Shown piece by piece: positions 1-9,743 of a DNA stretch of 64,000 nucleotides. The notes below the pieces were generated by a model. It ran no database searches, was not told the origin of the DNA, and saw nothing but the letters and a program-made list of their open reading frames with translations. Origin of the DNA: Deinococcus peraridilitoris DSM 19664. Lineage in GTDB: Bacteria > Deinococcota > Deinococci > Deinococcales > Deinococcaceae. How positions within the stretch are numbered: position 1 is the first letter of the stretch; every line of letters begins with the position of its first letter. The stretch spans positions 3,104,501-3,168,500 of the forward strand of contig NC_019793.1 in the NCBI RefSeq assembly GCF_000317835.1, given 5' to 3'. The position numbers and the translations under genes are program-made.

Positions 1-46
1 AAGCGTGCACCCACCCCGCCCTGAACGCCAGATGGGGTGGGCGCTT
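1..46 (-). terminator. Hairpin just downstream of wrbA
   Basis: Complementary blocks CCCACCCC (10-17) and GGGGTGGG (34-41) are extended by AAGCG (1-5) pairing with CGCTT (42-46), leaving a short bulge. The hairpin lies 4 nt past the wrbA stop. The window edge cuts off any U-tract, so its role as a terminator is inferred. Confidence 0.4.
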
Positions 47-49
47 CGC

Positions 50-661
50 TCAGGCGATCTGGCTGCCGCTGATCTTCTGAGCGAAGAACACCAGCCGGCG
101 GGCCTGATGGCGGATGGCCTCCAGGTCGGCTTCCGTCGGGCCTTCACCGTTGGCAGTGACGCCCACGCCGTACGGATTGCCGCCCGCAGCGAACACGCTC
201 TGGTCGGTGTAACCGGGAGGCACCAGCACGCAACCCCAGTGCATGAGCGAGACGTACATGGCCAGCAGGGTGGTTTCCTGACCGCCGTTGGGATTCTGGG
301 CGCTCGTCATGACGCTGGCCGCCTTGTTGGCGAGCTTGCCCTGGTACCACAATCCGCCCGTGGTGTCCATGAAGGCACGCATCTGGCTGGCCGGGCTGCC
401 ATAGCGGGTGGGAACGCTGAACAGATAGGCGTCGGCCCACTCCAGGTCGTTCAGGGTGACTTCGGGCACTTCGGCCGTCGCAGCATGGTGCTCGGCCCAG
501 GGGCCCTGTCCCTGCACGACCTCGGGCGGGGCAGTTTCGCGAACCTTGAGCACCTTGACCTCGGCGCCCGCTGCACGTGCGGCCTCGGCAGCCGTCTGCG
601 CCATCGTGTAGTTGGTGCCGTAGGTGCTGTAGTAGATGATCGCCAGTTTGGGTTGAGGCAT
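50..661 (-). CDS. wrbA: NAD(P)H:quinone oxidoreductase, WrbA family
   Basis: A 203-residue flavodoxin-fold protein that should reduce quinones by two electrons with NAD(P)H and FMN, protecting against semiquinone stress in the cytoplasm. It opens with a beta strand and FMN phosphate loop ([11 protein letters not shown], residues about 7-17). The family segment [14 protein letters not shown] and the later [12 protein letters not shown] are both present. Length fits the roughly 200-residue family. The frame runs upstream to 769, but the ATG at 661 matches the family N-terminus and has AGGAAAG about 8 nt before it, so the upstream 36 codons are excluded. The gene is monocistronic, separated from glpX by a terminator. 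Confidence 0.93.
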   Translation of the reverse strand: MPQPKLAIIYYSTYGTNYTMAQTAAEAARAAGAEVKVLKVRETAPPEVVQGQGPWAEHHAATAEVPEVTLNDLEWADAYLFSVPTRYGSPASQMRAFMDTTGGLWYQGKLANKAASVMTSAQNPNGGQETTLLAMYVSLMHWGCVLVPPGYTDQSVFAAGGNPYGVGVTANGEGPTEADLEAIRHQARRLVFFAQKISGSQIA

Positions 662-754
662 GTCCCAGCTTTCCTGACAAAGGGCTGCTTCTTCTAAGAG
701 GCGCCTAAAATCAGCTTTATATCTTGAAGTGCGTCGGGATCCGCGAGTGCCACC

Positions 755-781
755 AAAAATGGGGGCCAATAGCCCCCATTT
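755..781 (-). terminator. Rho-independent terminator of glpX
   Basis: Arms AAATGGGGGC (57-66 of this hundred) and GCCCCCATTT (772-781) enclose a five-base loop. On the minus strand the hairpin runs straight into five T. It lies 13 nt past the glpX stop. Confidence 0.85.
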
Positions 782-793
782 CTCCCACAGCTG

Positions 794-1789
794 TCACACC
801 CGCAGAATGACGCGGGCTCCGTCGTCCTCCAGATGTACCGAGTCGATAAAGCGCACCACCCGGCTGGCATGACCCATGGCAATCGAGTGGGTCCGGGCGC
901 CGCCACCAAAGCGCCGCACGCCCTGCAGCAGGTCGCCGTCGGTGATGCCCGAGGCGGCAAACACGATCTGGTCGCCGGGCGCGAGGTCTTCTGTCTTGTA
1001 GATTTTGGTTTCCGAGACGCCCATCTTCTGCAGGCGCTCACGTTGAGCCTCGTCCTCGGCGACGAAGCGGCCCTGAATTTCGCCACCCAGGCACTTCATG
1101 GCCGCTGCTGTCAGGACACCTTCCGGAGCGCCGCCCCACCCCATCAGCGCGTGCACGCCCGTACCCCGAACCGCCGCCGCGAGGGCACCGATCACGTCAC
1201 CATCACCAATCAGCTTGACGCGTGCGCCCGCCTTGCGGATGTCGGCGATGAGGGGCTGGTGACGCTCGCGGTCCAGCACCACGATCAAGAGGTCCTCGAC
1301 ATGGCGGTTCAGGCTCATGGCGAGTGCCTTGAGGTTCGCTTCGACCGGCCAGTCGAGGCTCACACGGCCCGCCGCGGGCGGCGGCACCACCAGTTTGTCC
1401 ATGTAGATGTCGGGTGCGTGCACCAGCCCACCTTTTTCCGAGAGCGCGATGACGGCGACCCCGTTGGGCAGGCCCCGCGACGTGACCGTGGTGCCCTCGA
1501 CCGGATCGACCGCGATGTCCACGGGATACGTGTTTTTGAGTCCGCCCAGACGTTCGCCGATAAACAGCATGGGCGCCTCGTCCATTTCTCCTTCACCGAT
1601 CACGACCGTTCCGTCGATGTCCAGGCTGTTGAGCACTGCGCGCATCGCTTCGGTGCCTGCGGCGTCCACGGCGTTCTTGTCGCCCTTGCCCACGAAACGA
1701 GAGGCTGCGAGCGCGGCCTGTTCGGTCACACGTACCGTGTCCAGCACCAGCGCACGCTCCATGTCGGTGAACTTGACGGCATTTTTCAT
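794..1789 (-). CDS. glpX: Class II fructose-1,6-bisphosphatase GlpX
   Basis: A 331-residue enzyme expected to hydrolyse fructose-1,6-bisphosphate to fructose-6-phosphate in gluconeogenesis. The lithium-sensitive phosphatase fold shows as [13 protein letters not shown] near residue 62 and the metal-site motif DPVEGTT near residue 97. The N-terminus ([21 protein letters not shown], start of the motif only) and length are typical of bacterial GlpX. ATG at 1789 is preceded by GGGGAC; the spacing to an anti-SD match is short. A palindromic element 20-35 nt upstream resembles the region before ugpB (see findings), hinting at shared control of glycerol and gluconeogenic genes. Confidence 0.95.
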   Translation of the reverse strand: MKNAVKFTDMERALVLDTVRVTEQAALAASRFVGKGDKNAVDAAGTEAMRAVLNSLDIDGTVVIGEGEMDEAPMLFIGERLGGLKNTYPVDIAVDPVEGTTVTSRGLPNGVAVIALSEKGGLVHAPDIYMDKLVVPPPAAGRVSLDWPVEANLKALAMSLNRHVEDLLIVVLDRERHQPLIADIRKAGARVKLIGDGDVIGALAAAVRGTGVHALMGWGGAPEGVLTAAAMKCLGGEIQGRFVAEDEAQRERLQKMGVSETKIYKTEDLAPGDQIVFAASGITDGDLLQGVRRFGGGARTHSIAMGHASRVVRFIDSVHLEDDGARVILRV

Positions 1790-1807
1790 GTCCCCAAGCT
1801 AACACGC

Positions 1808-1830
1808 CCAAAACGATCGTTTGGTAGTCA
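1808..1830 (-). promoter_or_regulatory. Candidate operator upstream of glpX
   Basis: A perfect 12-bp palindrome, AAACGATCGTTT (1811-1822), sits about 22-33 nt before the glpX start. The minus-strand 13-mer TGACTACCAAACG (1830-1818) overlaps it and recurs exactly upstream of ugpB at 19576-19588. Binding by a regulator is inference. Confidence 0.4.
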
Positions 1831-1872
1831 TGAAGAAGTCTTTACTCTGCTGCAACCTACCGCAGCACCAGT

Positions 1873-1983
1873 TCAGCGCAGGATGCCCAGCCACAACAGC
1901 AACAGGTAGAGCAGCACTGGTACGGCCAAGGCACCCACCGTGAATTTGAGAAAGCGCCACCAGTAATCCCAGAATTCCCGCAT
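1873..1983 (-). CDS. Small single-span membrane protein, 36 residues
   Basis: An open frame too short for usual gene calling. It starts at ATG 1983, with AGGG about 8 nt upstream, and encodes 36 residues ending at TGA 1873. The N-terminal third is aromatic and charged (MREFWDYWWRFLKF). The rest is one hydrophobic helix (VGALAVPVLLYLLLLWLG) ending in Arg. This amphipathic-plus-transmembrane design, sitting alone in the glpX upstream gap, supports a real small membrane protein. Function is unknown. It could also be a chance frame, but the codon pattern and clean helix argue otherwise. Confidence 0.5.
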   Translation of the reverse strand: MREFWDYWWRFLKFTVGALAVPVLLYLLLLWLGILR

Positions 1984-2058
1984 ACCTGCACCCTAGCAAC
2001 TCTGGTGCGGTGACATTCCGCTCAAGATTTCATAAGCGAGGCAGTGCGCCGGGCTCGC

Positions 2059-2064
2059 TACCCT
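2059..2064 (+). promoter_or_regulatory. -10 box TACCCT, leaderless start
   Basis: TACCCT ends 6 nt before the ATG at 2071. The intervening GAAGGA is too close to serve as a ribosome site, so transcription probably starts at the ATG. Confidence 0.45.
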
Positions 2065-2070
2065 GAAGGA

Positions 2071-2328
2071 ATGAACGACAGCCTGCCGGATCTGAACCGC
2101 ACGTGGCGCGACACCATTGCCGCGCCCGAGTACGCCGTCATGCTGCGTGAGCTCGACGACCTCGGGTGTACGTTCGAATGGAAGAATCTGAATGGCACGC
2201 CCACTTTCGTGGCAATCTGCAACGGAGAAATTGTCGGTCGGCAGCACGCTCATGCCCACCCGGACAACCTGATGGTGGTGTACGACGTATTGAACCAGGC
2301 GGCTGACCGGGTAGAGATTCTTTCCTGA
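2071..2328 (+). CDS. Hypothetical protein, 85 residues
   Basis: A small soluble acidic protein of unknown function (begins MNDSLPDLNRTWRD). It has a central segment rich in Cys, Gly and charged residues and no signal peptide or membrane helix. The start is ATG 2071 rather than the in-frame upstream codon at 2044, because of the -10 box placed 6 nt before it. It is convergent with hisIE, whose stop lies 57 nt beyond. Confidence 0.6.
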   Translation: MNDSLPDLNRTWRDTIAAPEYAVMLRELDDLGCTFEWKNLNGTPTFVAICNGEIVGRQHAHAHPDNLMVVYDVLNQAADRVEILS

Positions 2329-2384
2329 AGCGCGTCTTCGTTGCGTCGCAACAAGCACCGATAACTTCAGCGGAACGCCGAAGC

Positions 2385-3053
2385 TCAGCCTGCTTCCTTC
2401 GGACCGCGCAGACCGCTTTTGCCTTCACGCGCCTCGAGCACCTGCGCTACATCGGCGGGTGTCACGCCCACCTCGGCCAGCGCAAACAGCAGGTGAAACA
2501 GCAGGTCCGCAGTTTCGGTGGCGAGTTCTGCCCGGTCACCGTTCTTGGCGGCCAGCAGTACCTCGCCCGACTCCTCGGCGACTTTCTTGAGGACCCGGTC
2601 CAGGCCGCCCGCATGCAGGCGGACCACATAACTGCCTTCGGGCTGCTCGCGCAACCGGGTCTCGATGGTGGCATATACCCGCTCCAGAACGCCGTCCAGG
2701 CCCCTCCCTTGCGACGAGTCGCCTTCTCCCGGCAACGAACGGTGAAAGCAGCTTCGTTCGCCGGTGTGACACGCCGGCCCGACCTGTTCCACCTGATACA
2801 GCACGGCGTCGCCGTCGCAATCGAGGGAGACGTGGCGCACCCGCTGGGTGTGGCCGCTGGTGAGACCCTTGACCCACAGCTCTTGGCGGGAGCGCGAGTA
2901 ATAGGTGCCCTGGCGCGACTCCAGCGTGCGCTGCAGAGCTTCGCGGTTGGCCCACGCCAGCATCAGCACTTCTCCGGTGCGAGCGTCCTGCGTCACCACG
3001 GGCACCAGGCCGCGCTCATCGAATGTGACGTCGTCGAAGCTGAGCGTGCTCAT
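2385..3053 (-). CDS. hisI: Bifunctional phosphoribosyl-AMP cyclohydrolase / phosphoribosyl-ATP pyrophosphatase
   Basis: A 222-residue HisIE fusion catalysing steps two and three of histidine biosynthesis. The N-terminal HisI domain (about 1-115) carries the zinc and metal residues in the [11 protein letters not shown] and [11 protein letters not shown] segments. The C-terminal HisE domain (about 120-215) has the pyrophosphatase helices [15 protein letters not shown] and [13 protein letters not shown]. Its ATG overlaps the hisF stop as ATGA, so the two genes are translationally coupled and the products act in one pathway. Fused HisIE is common in bacteria; nothing is missing. Confidence 0.95.
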   Translation of the reverse strand: MSTLSFDDVTFDERGLVPVVTQDARTGEVLMLAWANREALQRTLESRQGTYYSRSRQELWVKGLTSGHTQRVRHVSLDCDGDAVLYQVEQVGPACHTGERSCFHRSLPGEGDSSQGRGLDGVLERVYATIETRLREQPEGSYVVRLHAGGLDRVLKKVAEESGEVLLAAKNGDRAELATETADLLFHLLFALAEVGVTPADVAQVLEAREGKSGLRGPKEAG

Positions 3054-3814
3054 GGCCTCACCGGCAAGCCACGAAACTTCAATTCCCGTTTGACGTCGGG
3101 CACCGTCAGTTCGCCAAAGTGAAAGACGCTCGCGGCCAGCGCGGCGTCGGCTTCACCGTGCGTCAGGACGTCATAAAAATCCTCGGCCTTCCCCGCGCCT
3201 CCGGAAGCGACGACTGGCACGTCCACGGCGCGCGCCACCAGGCGTGTGGCTTCCAGATCGAAGCCTTGCCGGGTCCCGTCCGCGTCCATGACATTCAGAA
3301 CGATCTCACCCGCGCCGAGCTCCTGTCCTCGGACCGCCCACTCCAGCATGTCCAGGCCGGTATCGACGCGCCCACCGCCCACGAAGACGTTCCAGCCCGA
3401 TCCATCCGCTCGCTTCTTGGCATCAATTGAGAGAACCACGCATTGCGCCCCGAAGTGATCGGATGCGGCGCGGATCAGGGGCGGATTGCGCACGGCGCTG
3501 GAATTCACGCTGATCTTGTCAGCTCCCGCCAGCAGCAGCGAACGAAATTCTTCCACGGTGGTGACGCCGCCTCCGACGGTGAGGGGCATCATCACTTCTT
3601 CGGCGACGCGTGCGGCCACGTCCAGCATCAGCCGACGGCCTTCGTGAGTGGCGGTGATGTCGTAGAACACCAGCTCGTCGGCACGTTGCTCCTCGTAGGC
3701 GCGGGCCAGTGTCAGGGGATCGCCTGCGTCCCGGTGATCCTCGAAAAAGCGGACGTTTTTTACCACCCGCCCGTTTTGCACGTCAAGACACGGAATGATG
3801 CGTTTGGTCAACAC
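3050..3814 (-). CDS. hisF: Imidazole glycerol phosphate synthase cyclase subunit HisF
   Basis: A 254-residue (beta/alpha)8 barrel that makes imidazole-glycerol phosphate and AICAR from PRFAR and ammonia supplied by HisH, which is not in this window. The start [20 protein letters not shown] holds catalytic Asp11, and SIDAKKR and [12 protein letters not shown] carry the later phosphate and catalytic loops. The frame is open upstream to 4093, but the GTG at 3814 gives the exact family N-terminus and has TACACT ending 6 nt before it, the leaderless pattern seen across this window. The first gene of the hisF-hisIE pair. Confidence 0.95.
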   Translation of the reverse strand: MLTKRIIPCLDVQNGRVVKNVRFFEDHRDAGDPLTLARAYEEQRADELVFYDITATHEGRRLMLDVAARVAEEVMMPLTVGGGVTTVEEFRSLLLAGADKISVNSSAVRNPPLIRAASDHFGAQCVVLSIDAKKRADGSGWNVFVGGGRVDTGLDMLEWAVRGQELGAGEIVLNVMDADGTRQGFDLEATRLVARAVDVPVVASGGAGKAEDFYDVLTHGEADAALAASVFHFGELTVPDVKRELKFRGLPVRP

Positions 3815-3820
3815 GCGGTC

Positions 3821-3826
3821 AGTGTA
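3821..3826 (-). promoter_or_regulatory. -10 box TACACT of hisF
   Basis: TACACT on the minus strand ends 6 nt before the hisF GTG. It decides the start over the upstream in-frame ATG at 4093. Confidence 0.55.
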
Positions 3827-4058
3827 CCGCCCGGCCTGACTCCACCGTGGATACCGCAGACGCCTGCCTAGAACATTCGGGGCGGCCACGCCTGCCAAAA
3901 CGAAGCCACCGTCCACCGTCGCCACCGCCGTGTCGACTCCACCGCGCGTCGCTCGTTTGAGGAGCCTTGCCGCGTATTCCTCCGGTAGACTGTAAGCCCA
4001 TCCGGCGCCAGCACACGCCTGGTGCGGCACTTGCGACGGAAAGAAAGCGAGGAATGTC

Positions 4059-4502
4059 ATGCATGCCAAACGCATTTTGTTGGTCGACGACAATCCTCAC
4101 GACGTGGAGCTGGCACTAGCTGCTTTCGAGGAAGGCCAGCTGGGTCACGATGTGGCCGTCGCGGCAAGCGGTGTGGAAGCACTCGACTACCTACGCGCCA
4201 CCGGCAGATTTGCCGGACGCCCCGCAGGACAGCCCACCGTGGTGCTGCTCGACCTGAAAATGCCACACATGGACGGCCTGGCCGTCCTCAAGGCCATCAA
4301 GAATGACCCACGGCTCAGCCACATTCCGGTGGTCATGCTCTCGACGTCCCGCGAGGACAGCGACATTGCCAACTGCTACCGACAGGGCGCCAGCGCTTAC
4401 GTGGTCAAACCCGTGGATTTCACCCAGTTCATCGATGCCGTGCGCACCATCGGGGTGTTCTGGGCCCTGCTCAACGAGCACCCTCACCTGCGCGTCCGCT
4501 GA
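4059..4502 (+). CDS. Single-domain response regulator (Rcp1/CheY type)
   Basis: A 147-residue stand-alone receiver domain. The acidic pair is D10-D11, the phosphoacceptor is D65 in VVLLDLKMP, the switch Ser/Thr lies at residues 95-96 (MLSTS), and Lys117 lies in VVKPVD. The longer loop before D65 and the NPHDVEL start resemble regulators of bacteriophytochrome (Rcp1-type) kinases. There is no output domain, so it probably acts through protein contact or phosphorelay. GAGGA precedes the ATG. No histidine kinase is adjacent, so its partner is unknown. Confidence 0.88.
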   Translation: MHAKRILLVDDNPHDVELALAAFEEGQLGHDVAVAASGVEALDYLRATGRFAGRPAGQPTVVLLDLKMPHMDGLAVLKAIKNDPRLSHIPVVMLSTSREDSDIANCYRQGASAYVVKPVDFTQFIDAVRTIGVFWALLNEHPHLRVR

Positions 4503-4645
4503 GGACGCCGCAGGGTAAGCGCATCTCGAGGCGTAAGGGAACGCAGCGGGGCGGGCAGCCGTAGTGCATCCTGTGGCGGGCCAACTGGTGTCGACTGACC
4601 AATAGCGGTTCTGGCGACGCGGCATGCTAACAGTAAGGAGAAGCC

Positions 4646-5257
4646 ATGACCGCTCTAGTCTTGTTTCGCGCACCCCGGCAACCCGGCGAGCTGTGGCGTC
4701 GACGGCGCAATGGCGCCCTGATTCAGTTCGTTTCCCGTGACGCTGAGGGCCGCTTCGTGTTCGACAACCTCACCGAACGGCACTACCGACGTACCAGTGA
4801 AACGGTGCAGGAGCTGCGCGAGGGAGACTTCGCCGCCGATTACCTGGCCGATTCCCTGCATGACGCCTTTGCACAGGGCCTGCTCATTGCTGCGGCTCCA
4901 GACACCCCGAAAGCAGCAAAGGACGCCCTGCTCAGTTTGGCCGTCGCAGCCGCACACGTTTACAACGCACACGGAAAAACCTCCAGTGCCCCCGAGTGGA
5001 CGGCGCTGGCGCAAGCGCTGGAAGCGAGCTTGCCCTGGACCCTGGGCGAGGAGGCCCCCGCAAAAGGTACGGGCGACACCCTGCAGAGCGTCGCGCGAGA
5101 GCTGGTGGAAGGCCTGCGGCCGCTGTACGAAGCCTACGTTGCTCCCGGCAGGTCGACGCCGCAGGTCGAGAAACGCCCGGAGAGACGCTCCGTCGATCCA
5201 CAGGCTCTCGGCGACATGGCACGGCTGCTCAGTGAATTGTTACGTCAGCGCAAATAA
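4646..5257 (+). CDS. Hypothetical protein, 203 residues
   Basis: I do not recognise this family. The N-terminal third (MTALVLFRAPRQPGELWRRRR) is basic and beta-like. The middle is helical and Ala/Leu-rich with a Pro break near residue 85, and the C-terminus ends in an amphipathic helix (LARLLSELLRQRK-like). No signal peptide or membrane segment is seen. A strong AAGGAG site lies 8 nt before the ATG. It is flanked by the response regulator and another unknown gene, all on the plus strand but not overlapping. Confidence 0.7.
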   Translation: MTALVLFRAPRQPGELWRRRRNGALIQFVSRDAEGRFVFDNLTERHYRRTSETVQELREGDFAADYLADSLHDAFAQGLLIAAAPDTPKAAKDALLSLAVAAAHVYNAHGKTSSAPEWTALAQALEASLPWTLGEEAPAKGTGDTLQSVARELVEGLRPLYEAYVAPGRSTPQVEKRPERRSVDPQALGDMARLLSELLRQRK

Positions 5258-5293
5258 ACCACGGCAAGGTCTGTCCAATCAACTCCGAAGTCC

Positions 5294-5315
5294 GGGAAGT
5301 GACTTCCCTTATAAT
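5294..5315 (+). promoter_or_regulatory. Promoter with palindromic operator
   Basis: A consensus TATAAT (5310-5315) is preceded one base earlier by the perfect palindrome GGGAAGTGACTTCCC (5294-5308), which would occupy the -10/-35 spacer. No good -35 is visible. It lies about 125 nt before the next start, implying a transcribed leader. Confidence 0.5.
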
Positions 5316-5442
5316 CCTCATCATTCATCCGGCTTCTGCCTCGGTGAAGAGATGCATTGAACCTCGCCCTGTATTCGGGCACCTTGGGCGGGGGGAGCAA
5401 GTGGTGCGACCGGCTTTTCGTCCAATCTTTCTGGGAGGCAGC

Positions 5443-5937
5443 ATGAAGCGGAACCTGCTCGAAACCCTCAACGCCCCGATTACCGGAGAGGACGTCAAGC
5501 GAGTCCTGGCCACCCCCGTCTTTGTCCGCAAGGACGGCGGGGCGGCGTCAGGTCCGGCCGGGAGCCGGCTGCTCGTCCGCGAGCACATGCAAGGGCCACA
5601 GTTGACCTCGTTTGCGCTGCGAGAACTGGGAGCCACCGTCACGCTCCTGCGCCTGACCTTCGAACAACCTGTAGAGCTGATCGAAATGCTGGAGCCCGGC
5701 GAAGGATCCACCTTCACTGCCCGCCTGTGGAACGCCGACGGATGGCCGGTGGAAGTGCAACTCCACCTCGAGCGTTTTCCAGAACGTGGGCCCCTCGTAC
5801 TCAAAGACATCGTCGGACGCGATGTGCACTTCACGCTCATTGCCAGAAGCACCCGAGCCTGCCTGGAGCTGACACTCCAGGTCGTCCGGCTTCCACTGCA
5901 AGGCGATGAAGAGACCTCGCTGCCGCCATTGAACTGA
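5443..5937 (+). CDS. Hypothetical protein, 164 residues
   Basis: A soluble protein of unknown family, mostly beta-rich with repeated charged strands (TVTLLRLTFEQPVELIEML) and a carboxy-terminal segment with paired Leu and Val. The ATG at 5443 is selected by the GGGAGG site 6 nt upstream; the frame remains open further upstream but without a ribosome site. It may be a PilZ-like or small regulatory beta-barrel, since RLWNADGWPVEVQLHLERF has that flavour, but I cannot confirm it. A palindrome-bearing promoter precedes it. Confidence 0.65.
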   Translation: MKRNLLETLNAPITGEDVKRVLATPVFVRKDGGAASGPAGSRLLVREHMQGPQLTSFALRELGATVTLLRLTFEQPVELIEMLEPGEGSTFTARLWNADGWPVEVQLHLERFPERGPLVLKDIVGRDVHFTLIARSTRACLELTLQVVRLPLQGDEETSLPPLN

Positions 5938-6080
5938 GGGTTGTCTGTCCACGGTATGGGAAAGAAACCGTGCGGATCGGAAAGACGGTACGCGATGAAA
6001 ACGGTGCCGGGCTGCCGGTGCCCGAGCCTATAAGGTGAGCCGGAAATCCCTTTTGGGCGTAGGCTGTCCATCCTTGGGAT

Positions 6081-6086
6081 TACACT
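6081..6086 (+). promoter_or_regulatory. -10 box TACACT, leaderless start
   Basis: TACACT ends 5 nt before the ATG at 6092, and no ribosome site is present between them. Confidence 0.5.
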
Positions 6087-6091
6087 GGCTC

Positions 6092-6934
<843 letters not shown>

Positions 6935-6979
6935 CGGTCGAACGCGGCCGGAGTGATCCTGCCTGCCGCGTTCGCCGAC

Positions 6980-8380
6980 TCAGCTCGCCGACACGATAAA
7001 ACGGTGCCAGCCGGTCGCGCCTTCAGGCAAGGCGTCCTTGTCCTGATCCTTTTGAACCTGCTGACCCGAAAAGGCGCGCGCCACCACCTGATAATTCCCC
7101 GGCGCCGGGGTCCAGGGCAGCTCCCACAAGGTCCAGGCGTGCTGAGAGCGCGGCGCGGTCAGACGCGCCGCCTGCCACGTCTGACCATTGTCGAGACTTA
7201 CCTCGACTCTGGTCACCGGTAACAGACCACCAAAAGCGATGCCGCGAATGGTGCCCGGCTGCCCGGCCTTGACGCTGGGATTCAGTTCGGCAGGCTCGTC
7301 GATGCGGCTGGTAAGTTCCACGTGCGCCGTCTTGCTCCAGCCGCGCTTGACCCAGTAACCCGGCACGTCACGGTCGGTCAGGCGGATCTCGGTGATCCAG
7401 CGGGGCTGCTTCATGCCGTAGCGGCCCGGAATCAGCACCCGCAGGGGAAAACCGTGCTTGTTCGTCAGCGCTTCGCCGTTCTGGGCGTACACCAGCATCA
7501 CGTCCTGCTCGAAGGCTTCACCGAGCGGCAAGGACTCCTCGTAACCGTCCGCGGCGCGCCACACGATGTACTTCGCGCCGCCCTGCACGCCCACCCGGCG
7601 CAGCAGGTCGCTCACGGTGAAGCCCGTCCAGAGCGCGTTTCCCAGCAAGGGACCGCCGACCGGGTTCGAGATGCATGACAGGGTCAGTTCGATGGTGCGC
7701 GCCTCGAACTGGCGCAGCTCCTGCAGGGAAAAGCTGCCAGGTGACTTGACGAGTCCGCTGACCTTCAGACGCCACTTGGCTTCATCGACCACCGGATCGA
7801 AGGCTTCGAGGTTCTTGGAGACGTAATAGAAGTCCTTGACGGGCGTGATGTCCCCTGGCAACTCCCCGCCCGCGCCGATTGTGGCAGGTGCCGGGCTTGT
7901 GCCTGTGCGAAAAAGGCCGGTCAGTCCGGCGGTCACCAGCAGCGCCGAGCCGCCCACGAGCGCTCCGGTGACCTGCCGCCGCGTGCCATCACCGAAACGC
8001 AACGGGCGCAGCAGCGCCTGGATGGCCAGCCTGAACACCAGAAAGGCCAACGCGTAGCCCAGCGCCACCGGCCACGGGGTAATGAGCAGCAGCCCCAGCC
8101 CCAGCGCCAGTGCCCCGGCCACAGGAGGCAGCATCCCCAGCGCGGTCACCCCGCCCAGCCACAGCACCACCACTCCCAGAAAGGCAAAGGTCTTGCCGCC
8201 CTGTCCCAGGCCGAAAATCGAGTGAACCAGCTGAAAGACCTGCGGAACGCCCATGAACTGCGTCATGACGCCGAAAAGTTCCTGTGGAGGATAGGTCAGG
8301 CTGGCCCAGGCGCGGCCCAGAAATCCTGCCGTGCTGAGCGCGACTGCCGTTAACCATGCTGCCAACCAGTTTGTGTGCAT
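6980..8380 (-). CDS. Membrane-anchored molybdopterin-dependent oxidoreductase (sulfite oxidase family)
   Basis: A 466-residue protein. The first ~165 residues hold about five hydrophobic helices. After a linker comes a sulfite-oxidase fold domain with the Mo-ligating Cys in LTLSCISNPVGG and cofactor segments YEESLPLGEAF and GFPLRVLIPGRYGMKQ. It ends with a Mo-co dimerisation immunoglobulin-like domain (VEVSLDNGQTWQAA). Substrate cannot be told. No haem subunit gene is adjacent. The ATG at 8380 has AGGAG 8 nt upstream, so the in-frame extension to 8539, which reads into repeat DNA, is excluded. Confidence 0.88.
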   Translation of the reverse strand: MHTNWLAAWLTAVALSTAGFLGRAWASLTYPPQELFGVMTQFMGVPQVFQLVHSIFGLGQGGKTFAFLGVVVLWLGGVTALGMLPPVAGALALGLGLLLITPWPVALGYALAFLVFRLAIQALLRPLRFGDGTRRQVTGALVGGSALLVTAGLTGLFRTGTSPAPATIGAGGELPGDITPVKDFYYVSKNLEAFDPVVDEAKWRLKVSGLVKSPGSFSLQELRQFEARTIELTLSCISNPVGGPLLGNALWTGFTVSDLLRRVGVQGGAKYIVWRAADGYEESLPLGEAFEQDVMLVYAQNGEALTNKHGFPLRVLIPGRYGMKQPRWITEIRLTDRDVPGYWVKRGWSKTAHVELTSRIDEPAELNPSVKAGQPGTIRGIAFGGLLPVTRVEVSLDNGQTWQAARLTAPRSQHAWTLWELPWTPAPGNYQVVARAFSGQQVQKDQDKDALPEGATGWHRFIVSAS

Positions 8381-9121
8381 TTGTGCTCCTTGCTGAATGG
8401 TTATACGGGGGAGGGGGGTGGATTGGTTTGCCTGTGGGGGATGTGTGGGGAGGAGTTGCGTGTTGGCGGTTGTCTTTTCGTTTTCTCGCGTTGCCCCACC
8501 CCCCAGCCCCCTCCCCGGAGGGGGCACGTCGTTGTGCACCGGGGCGGCCCGGTGCTTCGGGATATGGCCATTGTCCTGTCCTTGTTCCTGTAAGGAGGGG
8601 GAGCAAAGCGCTGCGCTCGGCAGGTTCAGGTGGAGCGCCGGGTTCCCGGGTGTTTCTCAAGTGGGTGGTGCCGCCGGGAAGTGGGCAGCCACGCTCCTAC
8701 CTCGTGGGGTTGGAGGTCGGGACGGTACGGGGCAAGGTGGGGTGCGCCTGGAACCAGGGCATCTTGAACAAGGAGAGCCCACGAAGGTTAGCGTGTGATG
8801 GACCTTCAGTGTGCTCCGGCCACGCCCGCCCGGCGCACACCAACTCCCCGGACCACCTTCAACGCCTGCTCTGGTGTGGACGCCCAGGTGGGCCGTTGCC
8901 GAAAGGTGGCGCAACACCGCCCTGTGGCGCGCTCCACCTGAATCTGCCGAGCGCAGCGCTTCGCTCCCTCTCCCCTCTGGGGAGGGAGCTGGGGGGTGGG
9001 GCAAACGCAAGAAAACTGAAAAAGACAATCCTTCCAAGCCAAAATGCTCCTCGAAACGCGATCTGGCCGCAACTCAGGCAACCTCAGCGCCACCTTTTGC
9101 AAAGCCAAAAACCAGAAAAGG
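8381..9121. repeat. Non-coding region with two inverted copies of a GC-rich repeat
   Basis: The region has no credible gene; its long frames are low-complexity. The left copy (about 8471-8524 plus 8600-8639) and the right copy (about 8926-9024, reversed) share a module around GCCCCACCCCCCAG with a flanking TTTTC tract. They also share a second module, AGCGCTGCGCTCGGCAG followed by TTCAGGTGGAGCGC. In the left copy the modules are split by about 75 bp; in the right they abut. The copies are diverged but clearly related, like dispersed small repeats of Deinococcus genomes. About 290 bp between them has no recognisable content. Confidence 0.75.
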
Positions 9122-9127
9122 CATACT
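9122..9127 (+). promoter_or_regulatory. -10 box CATACT, leaderless start
   Basis: CATACT ends 6 nt before the ATG at 9134 and lies just beyond the right repeat copy. Confidence 0.45.
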
Positions 9128-9133
9128 GCGCAC

Positions 9134-9688
9134 ATGGCTATCCCACCACTCCACATCATTCTCGGAGCCGGCAGCCAGACCTGGGACGGCTGGCTCCCAA
9201 CCCAGAAAGCGCAGCTTGACCTGACCGACCGCCGCAGCTTCGAGCGCTACTTCGGCGACCGGCGTGCCGACGCCTTTCTATGCGAGCACGTCTGGGAGCA
9301 CCTGAGCGAAGCCCAGGGCCTGGAGGCCGCCCGGCTGTGCTTTGACTTTCTCAAGCCGGGCGGCCTGCTGCGCTGTGCGGTCCCCGACGCGAACTTTCCC
9401 GATGAGGCCTACCAGCGGACCGTGCAGGTCGGCGGACCGGGACCGGCGGATCATCCGGCGGCGGACCATCAGATCGTGTACGACCATGCCCGGTTCAGGC
9501 GGCTTTTCGAGACGGCGGGATTCCAGGTGGAACTGCTGGAGTACTGCGACGAACAGGGGCGTTTTCATTACCACGGCTGGGACGTGGCGAGCGGCCCGAT
9601 TTACCGTTCGTTGCTGCTCGATCACCGCAACCGCGATGGCAGCCTCGGCTTTGTGTCGCTGATTCTGGACGCACGCAAGCCGTTCTGA
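9134..9688 (+). CDS. SAM-dependent methyltransferase-like protein
   Basis: A 184-residue protein resembling the C-terminal two-thirds of class I methyltransferases. ADAFLCEHVWEHLSEAQG matches the motif that follows the SAM site, LKPGGLLRCAVPD is the post-motif III strand, and FETAGFQVELLEY is the last strand pair. The classical glycine-rich SAM loop is only weakly present (LGAGSQTWDGW near residue 9), so the fold is shortened at the front. Substrate is unknown. It starts at ATG 9134 because of the adjacent -10 box. It converges on the DUF4397 gene across a shared terminator. Confidence 0.78.
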   Translation: MAIPPLHIILGAGSQTWDGWLPTQKAQLDLTDRRSFERYFGDRRADAFLCEHVWEHLSEAQGLEAARLCFDFLKPGGLLRCAVPDANFPDEAYQRTVQVGGPGPADHPAADHQIVYDHARFRRLFETAGFQVELLEYCDEQGRFHYHGWDVASGPIYRSLLLDHRNRDGSLGFVSLILDARKPF

Positions 9689-9743
9689 GTGGGCGTCGGA
9701 ACGCTGGCGACCGGTTGTAAATAGCTGACGGGAGCTGCGTTCA

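Noticed and set aside
833..1909. Plus-strand frame opposite glpX
   Set aside because: Antisense shadow; no motifs and low-complexity composition.
8356..9219. Long plus-strand frame across the repeat region
   Set aside because: Pro/Arg/Gly-rich, spans the inverted repeats and overlaps the oxidoreductase start. Not coding.
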